64,000 nucleotides of DNA from Flavivirga rizhaonensis (GTDB lineage: Bacteria > Bacteroidota > Bacteroidia > Flavobacteriales > Flavobacteriaceae). The notes beneath the pieces are model-generated. The model was not told the origin of the DNA. It saw only the letters and a list, made by a program, of their open reading frames with translations, and made no database searches. Position numbers and translations under genes: made by a program. The DNA lies in contig NZ_SRSO01000025.1 of the NCBI RefSeq assembly GCF_004791695.1, positions 1 to 64,000 on the forward strand. Reading direction: 5' to 3'. Position 1 is the first letter of the stretch, and each line of letters opens with the position of its first letter. Positions 35,692-44,565 of this stretch are shown here, in pieces.

Positions 35692-37035
35692 TCAAAAAAA
35701 CAGCGATAAAATTGATGCACAAGCAAAGCCCGTAATTGCTAATAATGTGGTCATGACTGTCCAACTTTGAAACGTTTGTTTTTCAGATAACCCCAGATAT
35801 TTACCAACCAACCAAAATCCACTATCATTTACATGAGACATAATACTTGCGCCTGAAGCTACAGCTATTACTAGTAATGCTTTTTGTGGATCTGAAACAG
35901 ATTCCATTAAAAGAGGTGCAGTGAGACCAGCTGCGGTAATCATTGCTACGGTTGCAGACCCTTGTAAAACACGAATTACAACGGCAGATAAAAACGCAAA
36001 TAATAATATACTAACGCCTTTGTTTGCGAAATAATTAGCCAGCATTTCTCCTGCTCCTGTGTTTACCAGCATTTGCTTGAACACCCCGCCTGCTCCTGTT
36101 ATTAAAATTATCATACCTGCTGGTGCCATGGACTTTGTACTGATATCTAATAATTGATCTTTTGTAAAGCCTCTTCGAATTCCTAATAGATACCAGGCAA
36201 TCAAATTGGCTATAATTAACGCCGAAAATGGGTGTCCAATCATGCCCATCCATTCCAGTATTTTTTTAGGTATTATATGTCCTCCTACTAACGGACTGTT
36301 TAGTATGGTGTTTACAACTATTAGTAAAATAGGAATAGCGATTATACTAATAATGATACCAACTGAAGGAAGGTTTTCTAGTTCTTTGGTTTCAGTAGCC
36401 ATTTCAATCTGGGATACTTGAACTCTTTTTGAAATAAATTTTCCAAAAATAGGACCACATAGAATGGCTGTTGGAATTCCTGCAATTAATCCAAAAAATA
36501 TGACCCATCCCAAATCTGCTTTTAAAATATCTGCAACAGCTACTGGACCTGGTGTAGGCGGAATAAATGTATGTGTTATAGCTAATCCTGCCAGTAACGG
36601 AATTCCATAAAGTAATATAGGTTTACCTGTCTTTTTTTGAAGGGCGTATACCATGGGTACTAAAATAATAAAGGCTACTTCAAAAAATACTGGAATAGCT
36701 ACAATAAATCCAGTGAGCATTAATGCCCAGGGAGATCGTTCTACTCCAAACTTAGCCAATAATGAAGTGGCTAATGATTCTGCACCTCCAGAATGTTCCA
36801 GAATAGCACCAAATATACCTCCCAAGCCTACAACTAGTGCAACAAAACCCAATGTGTTTCCCATACCTTCCTGCATGGTTTTTATAATTGTTAAGGGTTC
36901 CATTCCTGATAAAACTCCCACAAAAATACTTGCAATTAGTAAGGATAAAAATGCCTGTATTTTAAAACGTAAAATTAGTACTATTAATAATACAACTCCT
37001 AATATTACTGATGTTAAGAGAGAAAAATCTATCAT
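35692..37035 (-). CDS. gntP: Gluconate:H+ symporter, GntP family
   Basis: A 447-residue inner-membrane permease with about 12-13 helices. It matches GntP/GntT, with SGGAESLATSLLAKFG, the helix-breaking TFIPPTPGPVAVADIL, the late RVLQGSATVAMITAAG, and SHVNDSGFWLVGKYLGLS. It imports gluconate or a related sugar acid. The ATG at 37035 lies 2 bp after the stop of the gluconokinase-6PG dehydrogenase gene; the longer reading needs TTG. It is the last gene of an operon with an esterase and two beta-glucosidases, so uptake of a sugar acid is tied to glycan breakdown. Confidence 0.92.
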   Translation of the reverse strand: MIDFSLLTSVILGVVLLIVLILRFKIQAFLSLLIASIFVGVLSGMEPLTIIKTMQEGMGNTLGFVALVVGLGGIFGAILEHSGGAESLATSLLAKFGVERSPWALMLTGFIVAIPVFFEVAFIILVPMVYALQKKTGKPILLYGIPLLAGLAITHTFIPPTPGPVAVADILKADLGWVIFFGLIAGIPTAILCGPIFGKFISKRVQVSQIEMATETKELENLPSVGIIISIIAIPILLIVVNTILNSPLVGGHIIPKKILEWMGMIGHPFSALIIANLIAWYLLGIRRGFTKDQLLDISTKSMAPAGMIILITGAGGVFKQMLVNTGAGEMLANYFANKGVSILLFAFLSAVVIRVLQGSATVAMITAAGLTAPLLMESVSDPQKALLVIAVASGASIMSHVNDSGFWLVGKYLGLSEKQTFQSWTVMTTLLAITGFACASILSLFF

Positions 37036-37037
37036 AA

Positions 37038-38915
37038 TTAATACCAATTAGTGTGAAAAAATTGCTCTTTAGGAGCATCTATTTTTTGATACATATGTGC
37101 TCCAAAATAATCGCGTTGTGCTTGAATTAAGTTTGCTGGTAAGTTTTCGGTAGTGATTGCTATCCAATGATTATAAGCAGACCAAAATGTATCAAATGGT
37201 ACTCTATGTGATAAACTGTAGGCTATACTTTTTGTCATATGGTTTTCTGCTGAAATCAATACTTCTAATAAATCTGTTGTATCCAAATAACTTTCATAAT
37301 CTTTAAATACATTCACTGATGTTTCCATGAATTCAGAGCGGATGATGCAACCGTTGGTCCAGATACGAGCAATTTCTGATATGTTTAACTGCCAATTGAA
37401 TGTTTTGGAAGCCAAACGAATCAATTCAAAACCTTGATGGTGATTTATAATTCTTGCAAATCGATATGCTTTTTCTAAACTATTAACATCAAATACATCT
37501 GTAACTTTTAAATCACTCTTAATAAACTTAGAGAGGTGTTTTCTTTTTTCTTTAAAAGAAGATATATAGCGGGCAAAAACAGCAGAAGACATCATGGTAT
37601 TTACAGTTCCCAAATCGAAACCAGCTTTTGTAGACCAGGAACCAGTACCCTTATTACCGGCCTTGTCTAAAATAGTATCAAGCACATACTTTCCATTTTC
37701 CTTAGTTTTTAGAATATTAATTGTAATTTCTAATAAGTAACTAGATAAATCTGTGGTGTTCCACTGCGATAAAATAGTAGTGATTTCTTCATTATTATTG
37801 GTTATGGATAATAAGGCATAAATTTCTGCCAACAATTGCATCTCGGCATATTCAATGCCGTTGTGAACCATTTTAACAAAATGGCCTGCGCCTTGTAACC
37901 CTACATAAGCGCAACAAGCGTTACCCTTTTTATCTTTTGCTGCAATTGCTTCTAAAACTGGTTCTATAATCTGATAACTTTCTTTAGCACCACCAGGCAT
38001 AATAGAGGGGCCCTTTCTTGCTCCTTCTTCTCCACCCGAAACGCCACAACCTATAAAATGAAGCTGCTTACTTTTTAAATATTCATATCTTTTATTCGTA
38101 TCTAAGTAATGTGAATTACCTCCATCAATCAAAATATCACCTTCAGATAAAATAGGTATTAACGCTTCGATAACTGCATCAATGGCTTTACCTGCCTTAA
38201 TCATAATGAGTATTTTTCTGGGACGTTCTAAAGAATTGACGAATGCCTTTAATTCTGTAAATCCCTTAATTTGCATAACCTCATCAGCTTTGTTTAAAAA
38301 GTCTGAAACAATATTTTCTTCTCCTGGAGCTATTCTATTATATACAGATAGTGCATACCCCTTTTCTGCAATGTTTAAGCTTAAACTGCTGCCCATAACA
38401 CCTAATCCTATAACCCCAAAAAACGATTGATTTATATTTTCCAATTTTGAAATGATGTTTTCTGTAATCTTTTCTGGCGATTCGGAAATGTCAGCATGAA
38501 TTCCATATTCAGGCGTTTCTAAATCCTTAAATTGAGAAGCTAACAAATCTGCATTCATAAAATGTCCACCTCTTTTTTCAATTCTTCCTTTAATTAAATC
38601 ATGACTACCCGATAAATGAACCCATATAATATCATTATATTTTGAAGACAGTACTACTCTATACCTTTCCTTTAATGCAGAGCAAGCTAATATAGCTCCA
38701 TTTTCTTCAGCCCATGTTTCAATATTACTTGCTAGTGAAAGTAACCAAGGGCATCTATCATTATCATTTAAAGACATACCCTTTGTCATTTTATCAATAT
38801 TAGATTTTGGATGAAAATCGTCACCATCAAAAAAAGGAATCCCGGTTTTTTGAGATAATTGTTTTCCTACTGTAGTTTTACCACAGCCGCTGACACCTAA
38901 TAGCACAATAATCAT
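37038..38915 (-). CDS. gntK-gnd: Gluconokinase-6-phosphogluconate dehydrogenase fusion
   Basis: One 625-residue polypeptide carrying two consecutive enzymes. Residues about 1-160 are a GntK-type kinase with P-loop GVSGCGKTT, DGDDFHPKSNI, CSALKERYR and KRGGHFM. Residues about 165-625 are a full-length Gnd with Rossmann motif GVIGLGVMGSS, substrate loop GCGVSGGEEGARKGPS, catalytic K and N in HFVKMVHNGIEY, and the C-terminal RDYFGAH. Together they turn gluconate into 6-phosphogluconate and then ribulose-5-phosphate, CO2 and NAD(P)H. The ATG at 38915 is 5 bp after the stop of the beta-glucosidase gene. A GTG two codons upstream overlaps that stop. Both active sites look complete. Confidence 0.93.
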   Translation of the reverse strand: MIIVLLGVSGCGKTTVGKQLSQKTGIPFFDGDDFHPKSNIDKMTKGMSLNDNDRCPWLLSLASNIETWAEENGAILACSALKERYRVVLSSKYNDIIWVHLSGSHDLIKGRIEKRGGHFMNADLLASQFKDLETPEYGIHADISESPEKITENIISKLENINQSFFGVIGLGVMGSSLSLNIAEKGYALSVYNRIAPGEENIVSDFLNKADEVMQIKGFTELKAFVNSLERPRKILIMIKAGKAIDAVIEALIPILSEGDILIDGGNSHYLDTNKRYEYLKSKQLHFIGCGVSGGEEGARKGPSIMPGGAKESYQIIEPVLEAIAAKDKKGNACCAYVGLQGAGHFVKMVHNGIEYAEMQLLAEIYALLSITNNNEEITTILSQWNTTDLSSYLLEITINILKTKENGKYVLDTILDKAGNKGTGSWSTKAGFDLGTVNTMMSSAVFARYISSFKEKRKHLSKFIKSDLKVTDVFDVNSLEKAYRFARIINHHQGFELIRLASKTFNWQLNISEIARIWTNGCIIRSEFMETSVNVFKDYESYLDTTDLLEVLISAENHMTKSIAYSLSHRVPFDTFWSAYNHWIAITTENLPANLIQAQRDYFGAHMYQKIDAPKEQFFHTNWY

Positions 38916-38920
38916 ATACA

Positions 38921-41164
38921 CTACTTTTTAAGATAGAAGGTATCTTTTAAACCAGATTCAGCATCAGAACCTACCCAAATATTAAAATCACCTTCTTCTG
39001 CATCACGAATCTGTTTATGATTTGTAAATTCTAACTGTGCTGCCGACACTTTAAAAATTACTTCTTTAGTTTCACCCGCATTTAAACTTACATGTTGGAA
39101 TCCTTTTAATTCTCTAATAGGCCTCGTAATACTACCCACTATATCTTGCGTGTAAAACTGGACAATCTCTTTACCTTTCTTTTTACCAACATTTGTAACA
39201 GAAACTTTGACGATTAATTCTTCGTTGAAACCAATTGTATCCTTAGATATTTGTAAATTATCATATTGAAACTCTGTATACCCCAAGCCAAAGCCAAAAG
39301 GAAAATGTGGCGTATACCCAATATCTAAATAATGAGAATCATTTCCTAAGGAGCTCTGCCAAGCACCAATAGGAATATCATACATAGCTACATAGTCTTT
39401 TTTATTGGCAGGCCTTCCCGTATTTTTATGATTATAAAAATATGGTAATTGACCTGCAACTTTTGGCCAAGACACTGGTAATCTTCCTTCCGGTTCTCTC
39501 AATCCAAAAATAATCTCTTGCAATGCGGTACCTCCCATGGTACCAGGGTGCCAAGACATTAATACCGCATCAACATTATCTATAATATTCGTAATTGTAA
39601 TAGGCCTACCTGCCATAATCACCAAAACAATAGGCTTGCCTGTTTTAGACAATTCTTTTATTAAGTCTTCTTGTACACCTGGCAAATCTAGGGAAGCTCT
39701 GCTATGAGCCTCTCCCGATAGAATAGCTTCTTCTCCTGCAACAAACACAATAACATCGGAATCTTTTACACCATTAGTGGCTTTTTTAAATTGTGCTTTT
39801 GATCTGTCTCTGCTATGTGTTAATCCCGTTACATACGTAACATTAACTTTTGCTTCTTTAAAGGCTTTTAAAGGTGTTATGGTATGTTCTTTTTCGCCAT
39901 CGAATGTCCAAGTTCCCATTTGATCTAATGGCGCATTAGCCAAAGGACCTATTAATGCTACTTTTGTATCACCAGATAAAGGCAATATATTCTTATTTTT
40001 AAGTAATACCGAGCTTTTAATTGCTGCTTCTTTTGCTTCTGCTAAGTGTTCTTTTTTATAAAAGCTTGATTCATTATTTTTATCTCGATATGGCATTTCA
40101 AAAAGTCCTAGTCGCAATTTTATTCTTAATATGTTTTTTACAAATGCATTTAACTGAGATTCTGTAACTTTTCCTTCTTTTATCAAATCTTTTAGATAAT
40201 GCTCATAAGCTCTACTAGACATTTCCATATCCATCCCAGCATTTGCTGCCAGTTCGCCTGCTTGTTTTTCATCTTTTGCATAACCGTGAGCAATCATTTC
40301 TATAACAGAATCCCAATCACTAACAACAAATCCATCAAAATTTAATTCATCTCTTAAAACGTTTTTTAATAGAAATTCATTCCCTGTTGCCGGTATACCA
40401 TTTATCTCATTAAAAGATGTCATAACTGTTGCTACTCCTACATCTAAAGCTGATTGAAAAGGTGGTAAATATACATTACGTAGTAATGGTTCGGGAATTA
40501 TTGTGGTATTATAATCTCTACCTCCTATAACTGCTCCGTAACCAATGTAATGCTTAGCACATGCTGCTATGCTTGTTGGGTTGTTTAAAGAATCACCTTG
40601 AAACCCTTCAATATAAGCTTTTCCATAAACTGAAGCTAGATAAGGATCTTCTCCAGGAGATTCTGCTATTCTTCCCCAACGACTATCTCTGGCTATATCT
40701 AACATCGGTGCAAAAGTCCAACGAATTCCAACTGAACTGGCTTCTATAGCTGCTATTCGAGAGGAGGATTTTACTATGTCTGTATCCCATGAAGATGCTA
40801 AACCAATAGGTATTGGAAATATCGTTTTAAACCCATGAACGACATCTCTCCCAAAAATCAAAGGGATTTTATTCGGACTTTCCTCCACTGCTATTTTTTG
40901 GAGTTCGTCTACAAATTCAACCTTCATGACATTTAACAATGCTCCGACTTTACCTTGCTTTACATCTTCTTTTAGTTCGTCTGATAGTGTTTTCGACCTA
41001 CTGGACGTTCCTCTTAAGTTGGTTTGTCCTATTTTATCATCTATAGACATGGTTGCCAATACACTGTCTATAAATTTTTCTTCAACATTATTATCTGTTG
41101 TAGAAACTTTATTTTGAGAACAACCAATTAAGGCGAGTGCTATAATTACTAAGTAATATTTCAT
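38921..41164 (-). CDS. bglX: GH3 beta-glucosidase, BglX-like lipoprotein
   Basis: A 747-residue GH3 enzyme with N-terminal TIM barrel, alpha/beta sandwich and C-terminal fibronectin-III-like domain. The catalytic nucleophile is the aspartate in GFVVSDWDSV (about residue 282); KHYIGYG and the GRDY loop belong to the substrate site. A lipobox (LALIGC) at residues 12-17 makes it a membrane-anchored, probably periplasmic lipoprotein. It likely removes glucose from beta-gluco-oligosaccharides. It lies in an operon with a second GH3 upstream (72-bp gap) and the gluconate genes downstream. Confidence 0.92.
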   Translation of the reverse strand: MKYYLVIIALALIGCSQNKVSTTDNNVEEKFIDSVLATMSIDDKIGQTNLRGTSSRSKTLSDELKEDVKQGKVGALLNVMKVEFVDELQKIAVEESPNKIPLIFGRDVVHGFKTIFPIPIGLASSWDTDIVKSSSRIAAIEASSVGIRWTFAPMLDIARDSRWGRIAESPGEDPYLASVYGKAYIEGFQGDSLNNPTSIAACAKHYIGYGAVIGGRDYNTTIIPEPLLRNVYLPPFQSALDVGVATVMTSFNEINGIPATGNEFLLKNVLRDELNFDGFVVSDWDSVIEMIAHGYAKDEKQAGELAANAGMDMEMSSRAYEHYLKDLIKEGKVTESQLNAFVKNILRIKLRLGLFEMPYRDKNNESSFYKKEHLAEAKEAAIKSSVLLKNKNILPLSGDTKVALIGPLANAPLDQMGTWTFDGEKEHTITPLKAFKEAKVNVTYVTGLTHSRDRSKAQFKKATNGVKDSDVIVFVAGEEAILSGEAHSRASLDLPGVQEDLIKELSKTGKPIVLVIMAGRPITITNIIDNVDAVLMSWHPGTMGGTALQEIIFGLREPEGRLPVSWPKVAGQLPYFYNHKNTGRPANKKDYVAMYDIPIGAWQSSLGNDSHYLDIGYTPHFPFGFGLGYTEFQYDNLQISKDTIGFNEELIVKVSVTNVGKKKGKEIVQFYTQDIVGSITRPIRELKGFQHVSLNAGETKEVIFKVSAAQLEFTNHKQIRDAEEGDFNIWVGSDAESGLKDTFYLKK

Positions 41165-41236
41165 TAAAATGCATTTAAATATTTAAGATTTTGAAACGTC
41201 ATTATTCCCTTTCTTCTTCTTTCTTAAATTCTTTTA

Positions 41237-43423
41237 TTATTCAACTTCAAATTTTATTGTCTTGGAAATATTATTAGATGCATTTCCTATATATGCTATG
41301 TAATTCCCTTTTTCTAAATTCCAATCTGAAATATTCTCATCATAGAATGCTAAATCATTTACATTAATGGATATCTCAACAGACTGCGAGATACTCTTTT
41401 TCAAAACAATTTTCTTAAATCCTTTTAGTTCTTTAAGAGCTCTTTTTACTTTAGATTTTGGTTTTCCAATATAAACCTGAATTACTTCTGCTCCATTTGT
41501 ATTTCCTGTATTTGAAACTACTCCGGAGATAACTACTTGCTCTCCTTTTGAATATATTTTTTTGTTTAATTTAAAACCTGATAACTCGAATGAGGTATAA
41601 GACATCCCTTCACCAAAGGCAAATAGAGGTTTAATATTTTTTGTATCATGCCAACGATATCCTACTAAAATATCTTCTTTGTAATATTGATTAATACCGT
41701 CTCCTGGGTAAGACAGTTCTCCAAAATGATGCGCTGCATTATCTTTTAATTTTGCAGGAAACGAGAATGGTAGTTTCCCTGAAGGATTAACATCTCCACT
41801 AATAACATCTGCTAACGCAGCTCCTGCCATACTTCCTAGATACCATCCTTGTATAAGCCCATTAATTTTATCTAACCAGGACATTTCTATAGCATTCCCT
41901 GTTAATAGTACTACGCCAACATTTTTATTAACTATCGTAATTTCATCTAGTAATTCATCTTGTCCAAAAGGTAATTCAAATTGTTTTCTATCTGCCCCTT
42001 CACAATCTTGAAGGTGACTTTTATTTAAACCACCAAAAAACAACACTATATCTGCTTTTTTAGCAACTTTAATAGCTTCAATTTTTAAGGAGTCTGCATC
42101 ATACGGTGATGGCAAAACTTCGTCATATACTGATGGCCCCGAAGCAAACCCCATGGCATGAACAATTTTTGCGTTTTTATAACGTGCTTTTAATCCTTCA
42201 AGAGGGGATATTTCAAATTTTGGTTTTAATTCTGAAGAGCCACCACCCGCAGTCATTGATCGTATTGCATTTTCTCCAATAACAGCTATTGTTAGTCCTT
42301 TTTCATCTTCAATCGGGAAAAAATTATCTTTATTTTTAAGTAGCACAATACCTTCTGTAGCTACATTTCTAGCTACATTATGGTGTTCTACATTATTCAT
42401 TCTTCCAAGAGACCTGTTGGCACTCATGTTTGTTCTAAACATCAATCTTAGAATACGTCGCACTTTATCGTCAACTACTGATTCTTCTATTTCCCCCTTT
42501 TTAATTGATTCCAAGAAAGGTGTTGCCAAATAATAGTTACTGTAGTGATTTAAAGTGGTTGTTCCCAAACCATCTGTTCCTGTACCCATTTCCATATCTA
42601 AACCATACAAAGCGGCTTCTTTTGTGGAATGTGCCGAACTCCAATCACTTATTACAACACCATCAAACCCCCAATCTGTTTTTAGTATTTTATGAAGAAT
42701 TGGGTTATGTGTAGTGTACTTACCTCTAAATTTATTGTAAGCCCCCATAATTGCCCAAGTATTGCCTTCTTTTACAGCTGCTTTAAAGGCTGGTAAATAA
42801 ATTTCGTATAAGGCCCTATCACTTACTTCAACATTGATTTTATCTCGCAAATGCTCCTGATTATTTAAAACAAAATGTTTTACACATGTGGCAACGCCAT
42901 TTTCTTGAACCCCTTTTACATAAGGTACTACAAGCTTTGAAGCCAAATACGGATCTTCACCCATATACTCGAAGTTTCTACCATTTAATGGGGTTCTGTA
43001 CATATTAACTCCTGGTCCTAAAAGCACATCTTTTTTTCTGTATCGTGCTTCCTCTCCAATGCTAAAACCATATTCTTTGGCAAGCTTTGGATTAAAAGTA
43101 GACGCTAAGCAGGTTAGCGCTGGAAAGGCTGTAATGGAATCATTAGTCCATTCCGCATACCCCCAGTTGTCCCAATTTATTTCTGCTCTCACACCATGAG
43201 GTCCATCAGACATCCATACTTCGGGAATTCCAAGACGTGCTACTCCCGGTGTACTAAATTTAGATTGTGCATGACACATAGCTACTTTTTCTTCTAAAGT
43301 CAATAAGGTAAGTATACTATCAATCTTTTTTTCTGTCATTTGATTCTTCTGAGCTTTTACTGTACTAGTCATAAATAATATAAAAACTAAAAAAAGAGGT
43401 TTTCTATAAAATTGCTTTATCAT
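41237..43423 (-). CDS. GH3 family beta-glycosidase (second)
   Basis: A 728-residue GH3 enzyme with a signal peptide ending near VKAQ and no lipobox. The nucleophile aspartate is in GVVISDWSSAH (about residue 259). KHFVLNNQEH and NGRNFEYMGEDPYL mark the substrate-binding loops, and a fibronectin-III-like domain ends the protein. Sequence type is nearer to the barley/bacterial beta-glucosidases that act on beta-1,3/1,4-glucans than to BglX. Its ATG (43423) overlaps the TGA of the esterase gene (ATGA), so the two are translationally coupled. The longer reading adds 16 residues inside the esterase gene and is less likely. Confidence 0.9.
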   Translation of the reverse strand: MIKQFYRKPLFLVFILFMTSTVKAQKNQMTEKKIDSILTLLTLEEKVAMCHAQSKFSTPGVARLGIPEVWMSDGPHGVRAEINWDNWGYAEWTNDSITAFPALTCLASTFNPKLAKEYGFSIGEEARYRKKDVLLGPGVNMYRTPLNGRNFEYMGEDPYLASKLVVPYVKGVQENGVATCVKHFVLNNQEHLRDKINVEVSDRALYEIYLPAFKAAVKEGNTWAIMGAYNKFRGKYTTHNPILHKILKTDWGFDGVVISDWSSAHSTKEAALYGLDMEMGTGTDGLGTTTLNHYSNYYLATPFLESIKKGEIEESVVDDKVRRILRLMFRTNMSANRSLGRMNNVEHHNVARNVATEGIVLLKNKDNFFPIEDEKGLTIAVIGENAIRSMTAGGGSSELKPKFEISPLEGLKARYKNAKIVHAMGFASGPSVYDEVLPSPYDADSLKIEAIKVAKKADIVLFFGGLNKSHLQDCEGADRKQFELPFGQDELLDEITIVNKNVGVVLLTGNAIEMSWLDKINGLIQGWYLGSMAGAALADVISGDVNPSGKLPFSFPAKLKDNAAHHFGELSYPGDGINQYYKEDILVGYRWHDTKNIKPLFAFGEGMSYTSFELSGFKLNKKIYSKGEQVVISGVVSNTGNTNGAEVIQVYIGKPKSKVKRALKELKGFKKIVLKKSISQSVEISINVNDLAFYDENISDWNLEKGNYIAYIGNASNNISKTIKFEVE

Positions 43424-44319
43424 AATTTTTCTTGAGATGAATTCATTTTTCTTTTTTTGGAAAAAAGCCAAGGAATCAGTTCTGCTTCGTTAAAAGCTTT
43501 TTTGAATGATTCTCGGTGACCTGTATTTGTGTACTCTGTATACCTTACATCTGCATTACTATTAGACAATAGCTTAAACATTGTCCTTGACCCTGCTACT
43601 GGGTTCCACTTATCCATATCCCCATGAAATATCCAGAATGAAATATGCTTTATTTTTTCCAGTTGATCTGGATCAGAATAGCCAGCCATAGGTATGGCTC
43701 CTGCAAATAAATGTGGTTTTCTGGCTGTGAATTCCCAAGTTCCAAAACCACCCATTGACAGTCCTATGATATAAACTCTGTCTGTATCAATATTTTTATC
43801 TTTTATCGTTTGTTCAATTAATTCTAATGCAGCTGCTCCAGATTCGGAAGGCTCGGTACTCATTTTATAAGTGCCATCTGTACCTAACCCTTTAAAAGGT
43901 GTTTCTGGTGAATTGCCAATCCATTTTGCCCATTCTTCATTTTCTGTTTTATCTGAACACTGTGGAATTAAAATATGACAAGGGTATTGAGATTGCATTG
44001 TGTTTCCTAATAATGAATTTGAATTTATTATTATTCCTGCTTCATGGTATATCTTTGAATCATTATCAACTCCCCGATCTCCTCTTCCGTGTAAAAAAAC
44101 CACTAAAGGAATTTTTGTTTGAGCCTCATTATTAGGGCTAAACAAACGATAAGGCATCTTTAAACCATTTGAAGACGAAAAAACATACTTTGTTAATAAA
44201 GAATCAATTGTCAATTTTTCCATGTTATAAGCCTTCTCACCTAAGGTGTCTTTTTGTGCATTTCCAACTATACAGCTTAGAAAAACAAAAAAAATAAATG
44301 GTATAGATAATTTTAACAT
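43420..44319 (-). CDS. Secreted esterase of the prolyl oligopeptidase/feruloyl esterase type
   Basis: A 299-residue alpha/beta hydrolase with a signal peptide ending at GNAQ. FLHGRGDRGVDN is the oxyanion region. The nucleophile serine sits in IGLSMGGFGTWE (about 187), the acid in HGDMDKWNP, and the histidine in NTGHRESF. Proteins of this type occur in many Bacteroidota glycan loci and are called carboxylesterases or CE1-like. It may remove acyl groups from the glycan. It is the first gene of the operon with two GH3 enzymes, preceded by the bipartite element at 44426-44454. The start at 44319 gives the signal peptide. Confidence 0.83.
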   Translation of the reverse strand: MLKLSIPFIFFVFLSCIVGNAQKDTLGEKAYNMEKLTIDSLLTKYVFSSSNGLKMPYRLFSPNNEAQTKIPLVVFLHGRGDRGVDNDSKIYHEAGIIINSNSLLGNTMQSQYPCHILIPQCSDKTENEEWAKWIGNSPETPFKGLGTDGTYKMSTEPSESGAAALELIEQTIKDKNIDTDRVYIIGLSMGGFGTWEFTARKPHLFAGAIPMAGYSDPDQLEKIKHISFWIFHGDMDKWNPVAGSRTMFKLLSNSNADVRYTEYTNTGHRESFKKAFNEAELIPWLFSKKRKMNSSQEKL

Positions 44320-44425
44320 CTTAACTGTTTCTAAAGGGTTGAAATGCCCCTTATTTAAATCAGGGGCAATCAACACAAAAACTAAACTAATTTGATACTT
44401 ATTTTTACTTAAGCTCTCTATTATA

Positions 44426-44454
44426 AAGACCCATAGGAAAGAAAAACGGGTAGC
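44426..44454 (-). promoter_or_regulatory. Bipartite element B, candidate ECF sigma promoter
   Basis: On the minus strand GCTACCCG and GGGTCTT are separated by exactly 14 bp, the same arrangement as at 53367-53395. It lies 106 bp upstream of the esterase start that opens the esterase-GH3-GH3-gluconate operon. Boxes and spacing suit an ECF -35/-10 pair. An ACCC/GGGT dyad is also present, so a protein-binding dyad is the alternative. Confidence 0.6.
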
Positions 44455-44565
44455 ATTAAAATGACAATTATAATTTTAAAAAATAAATGAAAGATTTTTA
44501 GAACAGATACAGCCTAAATATTAAGCCATAGATTTTGTGTCCTGCGTTTGTTTTTTCATAAAACA

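Noticed and set aside
38919..38921. GTG start of the gluconokinase-Gnd fusion
   Set aside because: It overlaps the preceding stop, and the ATG six bases later gives the usual gluconokinase N-terminus MIIVLLGVSG.
43424..43471. Longer start of the second GH3 gene
   Set aside because: It would overlap the esterase gene by 51 bp and put charged residues before the signal peptide; the ATGA overlap start at 43423 is better.
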